Part shown: positions 25,622 through 33,769 of the stretch, in pieces | Position numbering within the stretch: the first letter of the stretch is position 1 | Layout: every line of letters begins with the position of its first letter | Assembly: GCF_000374305.1 (NCBI RefSeq) | Contig: NZ_KB894096.1 | Location: 62,001-126,000, forward strand | Direction of reading: 5' to 3' | DNA: 64,000 nt | Source: Actinomadura flavalba DSM 45200 | GTDB taxonomy: Bacteria; Actinomycetota; Actinomycetes; Streptosporangiales; Streptosporangiaceae | The notes under the pieces: generated by a model | Told to the model about the DNA's origin: nothing | Database searches by the model: none | The model's input: only the letters and a program-made list of their open reading frames with translations | Program-made: the position numbers and the translations under genes

Positions 25622-26105
25622 GGGACCGGGAACGCAGCAGCGCCACGCTGCCGAGCGCGAAGGCCCCGGCGGCCAGCGTCACGCCCACCGGCGTCCAGGG
25701 GACGTCCGGGCCCTGGGTGCCGCCGCCCCCGGTCTCGGCCCAGCCGTGCGGCTGGTTCCCGCCCTCCTTCTTGCCGCCGGTGACGCGGATCGTGCCGTCC
25801 TGCGAGTAGTTCGACGTGATGCACTTCGCGGTGATCTTGTGGCGGCCGGACGCGCTCGCGGTGACCTTGCCCTGGACGCTGAACCAGCCGTCGTTGACGG
25901 CGCCCTGGGCGTTCACGGCGCCGGAGATGTTGACGTAGCGGTCGCCCGCCTGGCAGCCGCCGGAGACCGTGACGGTCTGGCCGTGCCGGGCGCTGGACGG
26001 GTCGATGTCGAGGTCGTCGGCGAGGGCCGCCGACGCGAGACCGAACAGGATCGGGCCCGCGGCCCCGGTGATCAGCCCTGCGCGGGCGGCCGTTCTGAGA
26101 CGCAC
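25608..26105 (-). CDS. Secreted protein with C-terminal anchor, sortase partner
   Basis: A 165-residue exported protein. The GTG at 26103-26105 is chosen because GGGAG precedes it by six bases; a longer frame from 26144 would bury the signal peptide. The N-terminus (RLRTAARAGLITGAAGPILF) is a signal peptide with a cleavage site after ASAALA. The mature part is a small beta-rich domain with two Cys (GGCQAG, AKCITS) that probably pair. The C-terminus has the order expected of a sorting signal: WAETGGGG, a linker, a hydrophobic stretch (GVTLAAGAFALGSVALL) and a basic tail (RSRSRGRA). WAETG is not the canonical LPXTG, so covalent anchoring is a proposal. Confidence 0.72.
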   Translation of the reverse strand: MRLRTAARAGLITGAAGPILFGLASAALADDLDIDPSSARHGQTVTVSGGCQAGDRYVNISGAVNAQGAVNDGWFSVQGKVTASASGRHKITAKCITSNYSQDGTIRVTGGKKEGGNQPHGWAETGGGGTQGPDVPWTPVGVTLAAGAFALGSVALLRSRSRGRA

Positions 26106-26210
26106 CTTTTCTCCCGAGTCCGTGATGTCTGCGATGTACCGCACTGATCACGTCCTTCCCGGGGTGCCGGGCGGCATGGCGGGGTTGGGGCGTTGTTTGC
26201 CGAGTCCATG

Positions 26211-26242
26211 CCGCGTGCTGGCGCCCGGACGCCGGCACGCGG
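26211..26242 (-). terminator. Hairpin after the monocarboxylate symporter gene
   Basis: A 13-base stem (26211-26223 with 26230-26242, one G-T wobble) and a six-base loop, eight bases beyond the symporter stop. It lacks a T-run, so termination may be inefficient. Confidence 0.55.
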
Positions 26243-26249
26243 CCCCGGA

Positions 26250-27860
26250 TCAGGTGGACGTGCCCGCGCCGGTGTCCAGGTCGAGGTCCTTGACGCGGGG
26301 GTCGCCCTGGTCGGCGGTGTAGTCGGTCAGGCGGGTCGCGTCGGCGCCGTCGGGCACCTTGGCGGCGCGCAGCGCGACCGTCGCGAGGACGGCGACGACG
26401 AGGTTCACCGCGAGCGCGATCACGCCCGCGTACACGGTCATCGTCGTGTCGAACCCCAGCTCGCTCAGCGCGAACGCCGAGCCGCCGAAGTGGTCCTTGC
26501 CCTTGGCCGGGTTGGGGATCGTGTAGAGCATCCACAGCCCGGCCGCCAGGCCCGCCGCCCACCCGGCCAGCAGCGCCCACCGGTGGAACCAGCGGGTCAT
26601 CAGCCCGATCGCCACCGCCGGGAGCGTCTGGAGGATCACCACGCCGCCGATGAGCTGGAGGTCGATGGAGAACTCCGGGTCGAGCAGCAGGATGCACGCC
26701 ACCGCGCCGAGCTTGACGACCAGCGACACGATCTTGCTGACGGCCGCCTCCTCGGCGTCGGTGGCGTCGCGCCGCAGGTACTCGCGGTAGATGTTGCGGG
26801 TGAACAGGTTCGCCGCCGCGATCGACATGATCGCGGCCGGGACGAGCGCGCCGATGCCGATCGCGGCGTACGCGATCCCGGCGAACCAGGACGGGAACAC
26901 GCTGTCGAACAGCACCGGCACGACCGTGTTGGTGTCGGAGCCGATCGGCTTGACGTCCGCCGCGATGGCCATGAAGCCGAGCAGCGCGATGAGCCCGAGC
27001 AGCAGGCTGTAGGCGGGCAGCGCCGACATGTTCCGCTTGATGACGTCGCGGTTGCGGGCGGCCAGGATGCCGGTGACGCTGTGCGGATACAGGAACAGCG
27101 CCAGCGCCGAGCCGAGCGCCAGCATCGCGTAGTTGAGCTGGTTGGAGCCGTTGAGCAGCACGCCGTCGTTCGGCGCAGGGCTGCGCGCGAACTTCTCCTC
27201 GGCGGCGCCGAAGATCTCGCCCCAGCCACCGAGCTGCGTCGGGATGTAGATCACCGCGACGATGATCACCACGTAGATCAGCGAGTCCTTGACGAACGCG
27301 ATCAGCGCGGGCGCGCGCAGCCCCGACTGGTAGGTGTACGCGGCCAGGATCGCGAACGCGATGATGATCGGCCAGTGCCCGGTGATGTCCATCGCCTTCA
27401 GCACCGCCTCGATGCCGACGAGCTGGAGCGCGATGTACGGCATCGTCGCGGCGATGCCGGTGACCGCCACGGCCAGCGCCAGCGCCGACGACCCGAACCG
27501 GGCCCGGACGAAGTCGGCGGGCGTCACGAACCCGTGCACGTGCGACACCGACCAGAGCCGGATCAGCACCAGGAACACCAGCGGGTACACCACGACCGTG
27601 TATGGGACGGCGTAGAAGCCCATCGCCCCCGCGCCGAACACCAGCGCCGGGACGGCGACGAACGTGTACGCGGTGTACAGGTCGCCGCCGATGAGGAACC
27701 AGGTGATCCAGCTCCCGAACGAGCGGCCGCCCAGGCCCCATTCGTCCAGGCTGCCCATCGTCTCGGGGCGGCGCCACCGCGCGGCGACGAAGCCCATCCC
27801 GCTGACGACCAGGAACAGCGTCGTGAAGATGATCAGCTCGGTGAGGTGGTCACTCGACAC
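26250..27860 (-). CDS. Sodium:solute symporter, monocarboxylate (acetate/pyruvate/lactate) type
   Basis: A 536-residue SLC5-family symporter with about 13 membrane helices. It resembles MctP/ActP-type uptake systems for short monocarboxylates: GLGGRSFGSWITWFLIGGDL at the first helices, the VAVTGIAATMPYIALQLVG segment, and SIAAANLFTRNIYREYLRRD in the middle. The pairing with an upstream DUF3311 protein, whose gene overlaps by 11 bases, is the usual arrangement for this subgroup. It would feed acetate or propionate into the glyoxylate shunt represented by aceA. The last 25 residues are a cytoplasmic acidic tail. Confidence 0.88.
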   Translation of the reverse strand: MSSDHLTELIIFTTLFLVVSGMGFVAARWRRPETMGSLDEWGLGGRSFGSWITWFLIGGDLYTAYTFVAVPALVFGAGAMGFYAVPYTVVVYPLVFLVLIRLWSVSHVHGFVTPADFVRARFGSSALALAVAVTGIAATMPYIALQLVGIEAVLKAMDITGHWPIIIAFAILAAYTYQSGLRAPALIAFVKDSLIYVVIIVAVIYIPTQLGGWGEIFGAAEEKFARSPAPNDGVLLNGSNQLNYAMLALGSALALFLYPHSVTGILAARNRDVIKRNMSALPAYSLLLGLIALLGFMAIAADVKPIGSDTNTVVPVLFDSVFPSWFAGIAYAAIGIGALVPAAIMSIAAANLFTRNIYREYLRRDATDAEEAAVSKIVSLVVKLGAVACILLLDPEFSIDLQLIGGVVILQTLPAVAIGLMTRWFHRWALLAGWAAGLAAGLWMLYTIPNPAKGKDHFGGSAFALSELGFDTTMTVYAGVIALAVNLVVAVLATVALRAAKVPDGADATRLTDYTADQGDPRVKDLDLDTGAGTST

Positions 27861-28098
27861 GGTCGCCCCCCGGGTTCCGGCCGCGCCGGGTGCGGCGGTA
27901 GACGACCAGCGTGCAGACCACGGCGAGCGGGATGAACGTGAGCTGCATCCAGTAGTAGGCGGGGAACCCGGCGACGCGGGGCTCCTCGCGGTTGTAGACG
28001 AACGTCAGCAGGGGCAGGACGACGGGAACGGCGAGCAGCCAGTTCCAGGGGCTGCGGTCGCTGCGCCGAGGCTCCGGCGGCGGTGACTGCGAGGACAT
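27850..28098 (-). CDS. DUF3311 small membrane protein, symporter partner
   Basis: An 82-residue protein with two membrane helices (about 20-35 and 45-65): WNWLLAVPVVLPLLTFVYNR and FPAYYWMQLTFIPLAVVCTL. This is the DUF3311 pattern, a family nearly always encoded directly upstream of a sodium:solute symporter, as here. It probably helps assembly or activity of the transporter, by analogy with the small YhdT/DUF485 partners. Starts at the ATG at 28096-28098. Confidence 0.88.
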   Translation of the reverse strand: MSSQSPPPEPRRSDRSPWNWLLAVPVVLPLLTFVYNREEPRVAGFPAYYWMQLTFIPLAVVCTLVVYRRTRRGRNPGGDRVE

Positions 28099-28222
28099 GG
28101 GCCTCCTCGGTCTCGGCCGCGCGCCGCCCCGGGGACGCGGGACGGCCCGCGAACGGGGGGCGGGCGGCGCGAGCGTATCCAGGCCCGGGTCACATCGCGA
28201 TCACGTTCTGTTTAAGGCCAGG

Positions 28223-28879
28223 TCAGGACGGACCGGTGAGATCGTCGGCGATGTCGCGGGTGCCGTACCCCTCGGGCGCGGGCACCTCCACGACCGGATC
28301 GTCGCGGTCGTCGAACTCGACGCGCAGCGCCTTGGCCATCGTGGCGTGCATGTCGTAGAGGCACACCACGTAGGTGAGTTCGAGGATCTGCTCGTCGGGC
28401 AGGTGCTCCTTGAGCGCGGCGAAGACGCCGTCGTGGACGCGCCCGCCGCCCAGGACGAGCGCGTCGGTGTAGGCGAGGACGGCGCGTTGCAGCGGCTCGA
28501 ACCGGTCGGAGACCTCCCACGACGGGATCGCGGCGATCGTCGCGTCCGGCACGCCGAGGGCGCGCATCTGCTTGCAGTGCTGGGAGAACACGAACTGGCT
28601 GCCGCGCGCCCACCCGGCGCGGGTCTGGCCGAGTTCGCGCAGCACCGGGTCCAGCGTGACGCCCCGGTAGACGCCGAAGCCCTGGACGCAGTGCTTGAAG
28701 ATCGCCGGGTCGAGGGCGAAGACGCTCCACCAGTCGCCGGGCGAGCCCGTCGCGGTGCCGGGATCGTCCGGTGCGCCCGGGTCGCGGTCGGGGCCGAACA
28801 GCCGGTCGTAGAAGTACAGGACGAGCCTGTCCTCGCGCGCTTCGGCCTCGGCGCGGGGCACCCGGCGGAGTCGGGGCAT
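28223..28879 (-). CDS. Carboxymuconolactone decarboxylase-family protein
   Basis: A 218-residue helical protein of the CMD/AhpD-like fold. The characteristic helix is GSQFVFSQHCKQMRALGV, where a single Cys-Lys replaces the CxxC of peroxidase members, and the later helix AVLAYTDALVLGGGRVHDGVF is typical. Members without CxxC are often of unknown function and lie in catabolic clusters. The gene follows the VOC gene after 10 bases on the same strand, so the two are co-transcribed and may act in one aromatic or steroid-like degradation step. Confidence 0.8.
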   Translation of the reverse strand: MPRLRRVPRAEAEAREDRLVLYFYDRLFGPDRDPGAPDDPGTATGSPGDWWSVFALDPAIFKHCVQGFGVYRGVTLDPVLRELGQTRAGWARGSQFVFSQHCKQMRALGVPDATIAAIPSWEVSDRFEPLQRAVLAYTDALVLGGGRVHDGVFAALKEHLPDEQILELTYVVCLYDMHATMAKALRVEFDDRDDPVVEVPAPEGYGTRDIADDLTGPS

Positions 28880-28889
28880 GGGGGGCTCC

Positions 28890-29438
28890 TCAGACGGTGC
28901 GGTCGGCGGACGTCCTCGGTTCGTGTGCGACGTCCTCGGGGCGGTCCGGGCGGCGGGTCCAGGCGGCGAACTCCACGAGGACGCCGTCGGGGTCCTTGAA
29001 GTAGATCGAGCGGACGAAGACGCCGTCGTGCATCGCGGGGGCGACGCCGAGTTCGCTGTCGTCGTGGTTGAGCAGGACGCCGACGTCGACGCCCTTGGCC
29101 AGCAGGCGGTCGCGGTACTCCTCGATCCGCTCCGGCGGGACGTCGAACGCGACGTGGTTCATCGACCCGATCGCCGACATCAGCTCGCCCCGGTCGGGCA
29201 GCTCCTTGGGCGCGGTGACGCCGGGGACCGGCTCGGGCGCGTCGGGGAACCAGAAGAAGGCGAGCGCGTCGCCGCCGCCCGCGTCGAAGAAGAAGTGCTG
29301 GCCCCAGCCGAACGGCAGGTCGATCGTCTTGATCAGCGGCATGCCCAGCACGCCCTGGTAGAAGTCCACGGTCGCCTTCATGTCGCGGCAGACCAGGGCG
29401 AGATGGTTGATGCCGCGCAGCTCGAACTCGGTGTTCAT
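28890..29438 (-). CDS. VOC-family (glyoxalase/extradiol dioxygenase fold) protein
   Basis: A 182-residue metalloprotein made of two beta-alpha-beta-beta-beta modules. The first metal ligand is His in INHLALVCRDM (about residue 11), the second module gives His in SMNHVAFDVP and Glu in LVEFAAW, a 2-His-1-carboxylate set. Members open aromatic rings, isomerise glyoxal adducts or bind metal antibiotics; which applies is not clear. Insertions such as GWGQHFFFDAGGGDALAFFW resemble hydrolase-type VOC proteins in aromatic catabolism. First gene of the pair with the CMD-family protein. Confidence 0.82.
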   Translation of the reverse strand: MNTEFELRGINHLALVCRDMKATVDFYQGVLGMPLIKTIDLPFGWGQHFFFDAGGGDALAFFWFPDAPEPVPGVTAPKELPDRGELMSAIGSMNHVAFDVPPERIEEYRDRLLAKGVDVGVLLNHDDSELGVAPAMHDGVFVRSIYFKDPDGVLVEFAAWTRRPDRPEDVAHEPRTSADRTV

Positions 29439-29518
29439 GGCCGCGACCCCTCGGTGAGATAAGTGAACGCTTTTGTCTCATCCTCGCAGGCGGCGCGCGC
29501 CGCGTCGAGCCCGGCCAC

Positions 29519-29548
29519 TTGGCCGCCACCCCGGAGAGCGGATAGTGT
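29519..29548 (+). promoter_or_regulatory. Promoter of the trp leader
   Basis: A -35-like TTGGCC (29519-29524) and a -10-like TAGTGT (29543-29548) are separated by 18 bases. The -10 ends seven bases before the leader-peptide ATG at 29556, so the transcript is predicted to start at or next to that ATG. Confidence 0.5.
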
Positions 29549-29555
29549 TCCTCCC

Positions 29556-29591
29556 ATGCGAACCCCAGGCCGCCAGTGGTGGCGCCGCTGA
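29556..29591 (+). CDS. trpL: trp leader peptide
   Basis: An 11-residue frame, MRTPGRQWWRR, followed by TGA. Two adjacent Trp codons (29577-29582) sit just before a set of alternative hairpins upstream of anthranilate synthase, the hallmark of ribosome-mediated tryptophan attenuation. There is no ribosome site, which fits translation of a leaderless transcript from the promoter at 29519. When charged tRNA-Trp is scarce, the ribosome would stall on the Trp codons and change folding of the RNA downstream. Confidence 0.85.
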   Translation: MRTPGRQWWRR

Positions 29592-29650
29592 CGCGGCGCC
29601 GGTTCTCGAACGTTCCAATCCAGCGACCGCCCCATCTTCCGGCGGTCGCT
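29581..29650 (+). terminator. trp attenuator hairpins
   Basis: Two hairpins follow the Trp codons. The first pairs 29581-29588 with 29593-29600 (GGCGCCGC with GCGGCGCC) and overlaps the end of the leader peptide, where a ribosome would disrupt it. The second pairs AGCGACCGCC (29622-29631) with GGCGGTCGCT (29641-29650) and is followed by CTCGCGTTTC, acting as the terminator. The exact antiterminator pairing needs RNA folding to settle. Confidence 0.7.
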
Positions 29651-29700
29651 CTCGCGTTTCCCGCCGGTTCCGGGGCCGATCACAGCGAGGGGCCACCCCG

Positions 29701-31848
29701 GTGGAGACCGTCTCAACCGAGTTCGTCACCAACGGCGGCGTGCGGGTCGTCCGCACGGCCGTCCCCGTCGACTCCGAGCGCAAGTCCGACGCGCTCAACG
29801 CCCTGGTCGCCGCCGTCGGCGAGCGGCGCGGCGGGGTCCTGTCGTCCGGCATGGAGTATCCGGGCCGCTACAGCCGCTGGCACATGGCCTACGTCGACCC
29901 GTGCCTGGAGTTCACCGCCCGGGGCCGCCACCTCACCGTCACCGCGCTGAACGCGCGCGGCCGGGTGCTGCTGCCCGCCGTCGCCGCCGTCCTCGCCCCC
30001 ACCGGCGAGATCACCGAGCGGACCGGCGACGTGGTCGCGGTGCACGTCCCGGCGACCGAGGAGTTCTTCCCCGAGGAGCAGCGCAGCCGCCAGCCGACCG
30101 TGTTCACCGCGCTGCGCGCCGTCGTGGACCTGTTCGGCTGCGACGACCCGCACCTCGGCCTGTACGGCGCGTTCGGCTACGACCTCACGCTCCAGTTCGA
30201 GCCGCTGCGCACCCGGCTGGACCGCCCGGACGACCAGCGCGACCTGGTGCTGCACCTGGCCGACGAGATGATCGTCGTGGACCGCAAGCGGGAGACCTCG
30301 CACCGCGTCTCCTACGAGTTCACCACGCCGGACGGCGCGTCCACCGACGGCCTGGCGCGCGGCACCGAGACGATCGCCGCCCGGCCGCCCGCGCCGCTGC
30401 CGCCGCAGCCGGTGCCCGGCGTGTACGCGCAGATGGTCCGCGACGCCAAGGACAAGTTCATTCGCGGCGACCTGTTCGAGGTGACGCCCGGCCACGCCAT
30501 GTACGGCCGCTGCACCGAACCGGCCGTGTTCTTCGAGCGGCTGCGCGAGACCAACCCGGCCCCGTACGAGTTCCTGTTCAACCTCGGCGACGGCGAATAC
30601 CTCGTCGGGGCGTCGCCGGAGATGTTCGTCCGGGTGTCGGGCGACCGGGTCGAGACGTGCCCGATCGCGGGCACGATCCGGCGCGGCGCCGACGCGCTGG
30701 AGGACGCCGAGCAGATCCGCACGATCCTGTCGTCGGCCAAGGACGAGTCCGAGCTGACGATGTGCACCGACGTCGACCGCAACGACAAGTCGCGGATCTG
30801 CGTCCCCGGGTCGGTCAAGGTGCTCGGCCGCCGCCAGATCGAGCTGTACTCGCGGCTGATCCACACCGTCGACCACATCGAGGGACGGCTGCGGCCCGGG
30901 TTCGACGCGCTCGACGCGTTCCTCACCCACATGTGGGCCGTCACCGTCACCGGCGCCCCGAAGACGTGGGCGATGCAGTTCATCGAGGACCACGAGGACG
31001 CGCCGCGCCGCTGGTACGGCGGCGCGGTCGGCTGCGTCGGGTTCGACGGCTCGATGAACACGGGCCTGACGCTGCGCACCGCGCAGATCCGCGACGGCGT
31101 CGCGACCGTCCGGGCCGGGGCGACGCTGCTCTACGACTCCGACCCCGAGGAGGAGGAGCGCGAGACGCACCTGAAGGCGAGCGCACTGCTCCAGGCGCTG
31201 GCCGCCGCCGAGACCGGCGAGCAGGCCGCGCCCGCCCCGGCGGCCGACGACGCCGAGCGGACCGGGGAGGGGATGCGGGTCCTGCTGGTCGACCACGAGG
31301 ACTCGTTCGTCAACACGCTCGCCGACTACTTCCGCCAGCGCGGCGCCGATGTGGTGACGCTGCGGCACGGGTTCCCCGAACGGCTGCTGGACGAGCACGC
31401 CCCCGACCTGGTGGTGCTCTCGCCCGGTCCGGGCCGCCCGGAGGACTTCGGCACCGCCGCCCTGCTCGACGCCCTGGACGCGCGGGGCCTGCCGGCGTTC
31501 GGCGTCTGCCTCGGCCTCCAGGCGATGGTGGAGCACGCGGGCGGGTCGCTCGCCCTGCTGCCCGAGCCGTCGCACGGCAAGCCGGGGGCGGTGAAGGTGA
31601 CCGGCGGCGGGCTGTTCGACGGCCTGCCGGACGAGTTCACCGCCGCCCGCTACCACTCGCTGCACGCCACCCCCGACCGGGTGCGCGGCTTCGAGGTGAC
31701 GGCGCTGCTCGGCGACGTCGTCATGGCCGTCGAGGACCCGGCGCGCCGCCGCTGGGCCGTGCAGTTCCACCCCGAGTCGATCCTGACGGCGGCCGGGGGA
31801 GCGGGGCACCGGATCGTCGCGAACGCGCTGCGGCTGGCACGCGGCTGA
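29701..31848 (+). CDS. trpE: Fused anthranilate synthase (TrpE-TrpG)
   Basis: Converts chorismate and glutamine to anthranilate, the entry to tryptophan. In this 715-residue protein residues 1-500 are the TrpE part, with GLYGAFGYDL, PGVYAQMVRDAKDKFIRGDL, the chorismate-site CPIAGTIRRG (about 320-329) and TMCTDVDRND. Residues about 520-715 are the TrpG glutaminase, with the nucleophile Cys603 in GVCLGLQ and the HPES triad segment (about 690-693). This single-chain arrangement is the rhizobial/actinomycete clade rather than separate TrpE and TrpG. The GTG at 29701 has a GAGGGG site; the frame is open upstream through the attenuator but that is untranslated leader. No other trp genes follow. Confidence 0.95.
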   Translation: METVSTEFVTNGGVRVVRTAVPVDSERKSDALNALVAAVGERRGGVLSSGMEYPGRYSRWHMAYVDPCLEFTARGRHLTVTALNARGRVLLPAVAAVLAPTGEITERTGDVVAVHVPATEEFFPEEQRSRQPTVFTALRAVVDLFGCDDPHLGLYGAFGYDLTLQFEPLRTRLDRPDDQRDLVLHLADEMIVVDRKRETSHRVSYEFTTPDGASTDGLARGTETIAARPPAPLPPQPVPGVYAQMVRDAKDKFIRGDLFEVTPGHAMYGRCTEPAVFFERLRETNPAPYEFLFNLGDGEYLVGASPEMFVRVSGDRVETCPIAGTIRRGADALEDAEQIRTILSSAKDESELTMCTDVDRNDKSRICVPGSVKVLGRRQIELYSRLIHTVDHIEGRLRPGFDALDAFLTHMWAVTVTGAPKTWAMQFIEDHEDAPRRWYGGAVGCVGFDGSMNTGLTLRTAQIRDGVATVRAGATLLYDSDPEEEERETHLKASALLQALAAAETGEQAAPAPAADDAERTGEGMRVLLVDHEDSFVNTLADYFRQRGADVVTLRHGFPERLLDEHAPDLVVLSPGPGRPEDFGTAALLDALDARGLPAFGVCLGLQAMVEHAGGSLALLPEPSHGKPGAVKVTGGGLFDGLPDEFTAARYHSLHATPDRVRGFEVTALLGDVVMAVEDPARRRWAVQFHPESILTAAGGAGHRIVANALRLARG

Positions 31849-31854
31849 GACTCG

Positions 31855-31891
31855 CCCGGAAAACCTGCCACACGTTGTCAGGTTTTCCGGG
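31855..31891. terminator. Terminator or operator hairpin after trpE
   Basis: A perfect 13-base inverted repeat (CCCGGAAAACCTG at 31855-31867 with its complement at 31879-31891) with an 11-base loop, seven bases after the trpE stop and 13 bases before the next ATG. It can end trpE transcription; its AT-rich inner arms and closeness to the SDR start also fit a repressor site for that gene. Confidence 0.6.
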
Positions 31892-31904
31892 CAGGCTCTC
31901 CCGC

Positions 31905-32816
31905 ATGAACACCACACCGAAGATCGCGCTGGTGGCGGGGGCCACCCGGGGCGCGGGCCGGGGGATCGCCGTCGCGCTGGGCGAGGCGGGCCACACCGTC
32001 TACGTCACCGGACGCACCACCCGCGAACGCCGCTCGGAGCTCGGGCGGCCCGAGACCATCGAGGACACCGCCGACCTCGTCACCGCGGCGGGCGGCACCG
32101 GCATCGCCGTCCCCACCGACCATCTGGAGATCGACCAGGTGGACGCGCTCGTGCGGCGCATCGACGCCGAGCAGGGGCGGCTCGACGTCCTCGTCAACGA
32201 CATCTGGGGCGCCGACCACCTCACCAAGTTCGACCTCAGCCTGCCGGAACAGTCGCTGGAGGACGGGCTGCGGATGCTGCGGCTCTCGATCGACACCCAC
32301 GCCATCACCAGCCACCGCGCGCTGCCGCTGCTCAACCGGCACCCCGGCGGTCTCGTCGTGGAGGTCACCGACGGCACCGCCGAGACCAACGCCGAGTACC
32401 GCAAGGACTGCGGGTTCTTCTACGACCTCGCCAAGTGGGCGGTCATCCGGATGGGCCAGACCCTCGCCGACGAGGTCCGCCCGCACGGCGGCACCGCCGT
32501 CGCGCTGACGCCGGGCTGGCTGCGCTCGGAGGCGATGCTGGAGCACTTCGGCGTCACCGAGGACACCTGGCGCGACGGCGCGAAGACCGACCCGCACTTC
32601 CTCATCTCCGAGTCGCCCGCGTTCGTCGGCCGCGCCGTCGCCGCGCTGGCCGCCGACCCCGACCGGGCGCGGTGGTCCGGGCGGTCGCTGTCCAGCGGGG
32701 GCCTGGCGCTGGAGTACGGCTTCACCGACGTGGACGGCAGCCGTCCCGACGCCTGGCGGTACATCACCGAGGTGGTGTTCCCCGGCAAGCCCGCCGACAC
32801 CACCGGCTACCGGTAG
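31905..32816 (+). CDS. Short-chain dehydrogenase/reductase (SDR)
   Basis: A 303-residue Rossmann-fold oxidoreductase. The nucleotide loop is VAGATRGAGRGIAVAL (TGxxxGxG type, with GR at TGRTTRERRSE favouring NADP). The usual NAG segment is replaced by LVNDIWGAD, and the Tyr-x-x-x-Lys pair is YDLAKWAV near residue 176. This long form with TPGWLRSEAMLEHFGV and SESPAFVGRAVAALA is the common actinomycete SDR of unknown substrate. The ATG at 31905 is used. It converges with the WYL regulator, overlapping by 10 bases. Confidence 0.85.
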   Translation: MNTTPKIALVAGATRGAGRGIAVALGEAGHTVYVTGRTTRERRSELGRPETIEDTADLVTAAGGTGIAVPTDHLEIDQVDALVRRIDAEQGRLDVLVNDIWGADHLTKFDLSLPEQSLEDGLRMLRLSIDTHAITSHRALPLLNRHPGGLVVEVTDGTAETNAEYRKDCGFFYDLAKWAVIRMGQTLADEVRPHGGTAVALTPGWLRSEAMLEHFGVTEDTWRDGAKTDPHFLISESPAFVGRAVAALAADPDRARWSGRSLSSGGLALEYGFTDVDGSRPDAWRYITEVVFPGKPADTTGYR

Positions 32817-33769
32817 AGCGCCGCGAGCCGCGCGCCCGCCTCGGCGAAGCGGGCGCGCAGCTCGGGCGGCTCCAGAACCTCGATCTCCGGGCCGACGCGC
32901 AGGAGTTCGGTGTAGGCGACGTCCAGGGACTCGACCGGGAGCGTCGTCGTGACCCAGCCGCCCGCGTCGGGCGGGCTCGCGTGCTCGGCGGCCTCGGCGG
33001 CGGCGAGGGGTTCGGTCGCGAGGCGCAGGACGCGCAGGCCCGCCGGGCTGATGCGGACCGTGATGCGGTCGCGGAGCATCGACCGGCGGAACGCGTCGGT
33101 GCTCGCCGCCCAGTGGGCGGGCAGGTCGAAGGCGGCGTCGCGGTCGAAGACGGCGCCGGTCGCGGTCACGGCGGTGATCCGGTCGGCGCGATAGGTGCGG
33201 TGGGTGCCGTCCACGGCGGCGATCAGGTACCAGGTGCCGTTCTTCAGGACGAGGCCGTAGGGGTCCACCGTCCGTTCGACCTCGCGGTCGCGGCGGTAGG
33301 CGAGCGTGATCGTCTCGTCGTTCCAGACGGCGCGGGCCAGGTCGGGGAGCAGCGGCGGCGGGCCGGACGGCCCGAACCAGCCGGGCGCGTCCAGGTGGAA
33401 GCGCTGACCCGCGCGGGCCGGGGCGTCGCGCAGGGACGCCGGGAGAGCCGCGACGACCTTCAGCTCGGCGGCGGCGACCGCGTCGGCCAGGCCCATGTCG
33501 CCCGCCGGACCGGGCAGCCCGGCCAGGAACAGCGCCTCGGCCTCCTCCCGGGACAGGCCCGTCAGGCGCGTGCGGTAACCCGCGACCAGGCGGTAGCCGC
33601 CGTGCCGCCCCTGGTCGGCGTAGACGGGGACGCCCGCCGCCGACAGCGCCTCCACGTCGCGGTAGACCGTCCGCTCGGAGACCTCCAGCTCGGCCGCCAG
33701 CTCGGCGGCCGTCATCGTCTCGCGCGCCTGGAGCAGCAGGACGAGCGAGATCAGCCGCGCCGCGCGCAC
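32807..33769 (-). CDS. WYL-domain transcriptional regulator
   Basis: A 320-residue regulator with an N-terminal winged helix-turn-helix (ETMTAAELAAELEVSERTVY, then RDVEALSAAGVPVY), a middle WYL domain (YRRDREVERTVDPYGLVLKN, then GTWYLIAAVDG) and a C-terminal extension, the PafC/DriD/YafY layout. WYL domains bind single-stranded nucleic acid or small ligands. The GTG at 33767-33769 with GAGG seven bases upstream overlaps the molybdopterin oxidoreductase gene by 19 bases, so the two are coupled. Its targets are not evident. Confidence 0.85.
   Translation of the reverse strand: MRAARLISLVLLLQARETMTAAELAAELEVSERTVYRDVEALSAAGVPVYADQGRHGGYRLVAGYRTRLTGLSREEAEALFLAGLPGPAGDMGLADAVAAAELKVVAALPASLRDAPARAGQRFHLDAPGWFGPSGPPPLLPDLARAVWNDETITLAYRRDREVERTVDPYGLVLKNGTWYLIAAVDGTHRTYRADRITAVTATGAVFDRDAAFDLPAHWAASTDAFRRSMLRDRITVRISPAGLRVLRLATEPLAAAEAAEHASPPDAGGWVTTTLPVESLDVAYTELLRVGPEIEVLEPPELRARFAEAGARLAALYR

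Noticed and set aside
26193..27935. A 580-codon plus-strand frame opposite the symporter
   Set aside because: Highly charged low-complexity product and complete overlap with a well-supported membrane protein gene.
29713..31917. A 734-codon minus-strand frame opposite trpE
   Set aside because: Antisense shadow of the anthranilate synthase gene.
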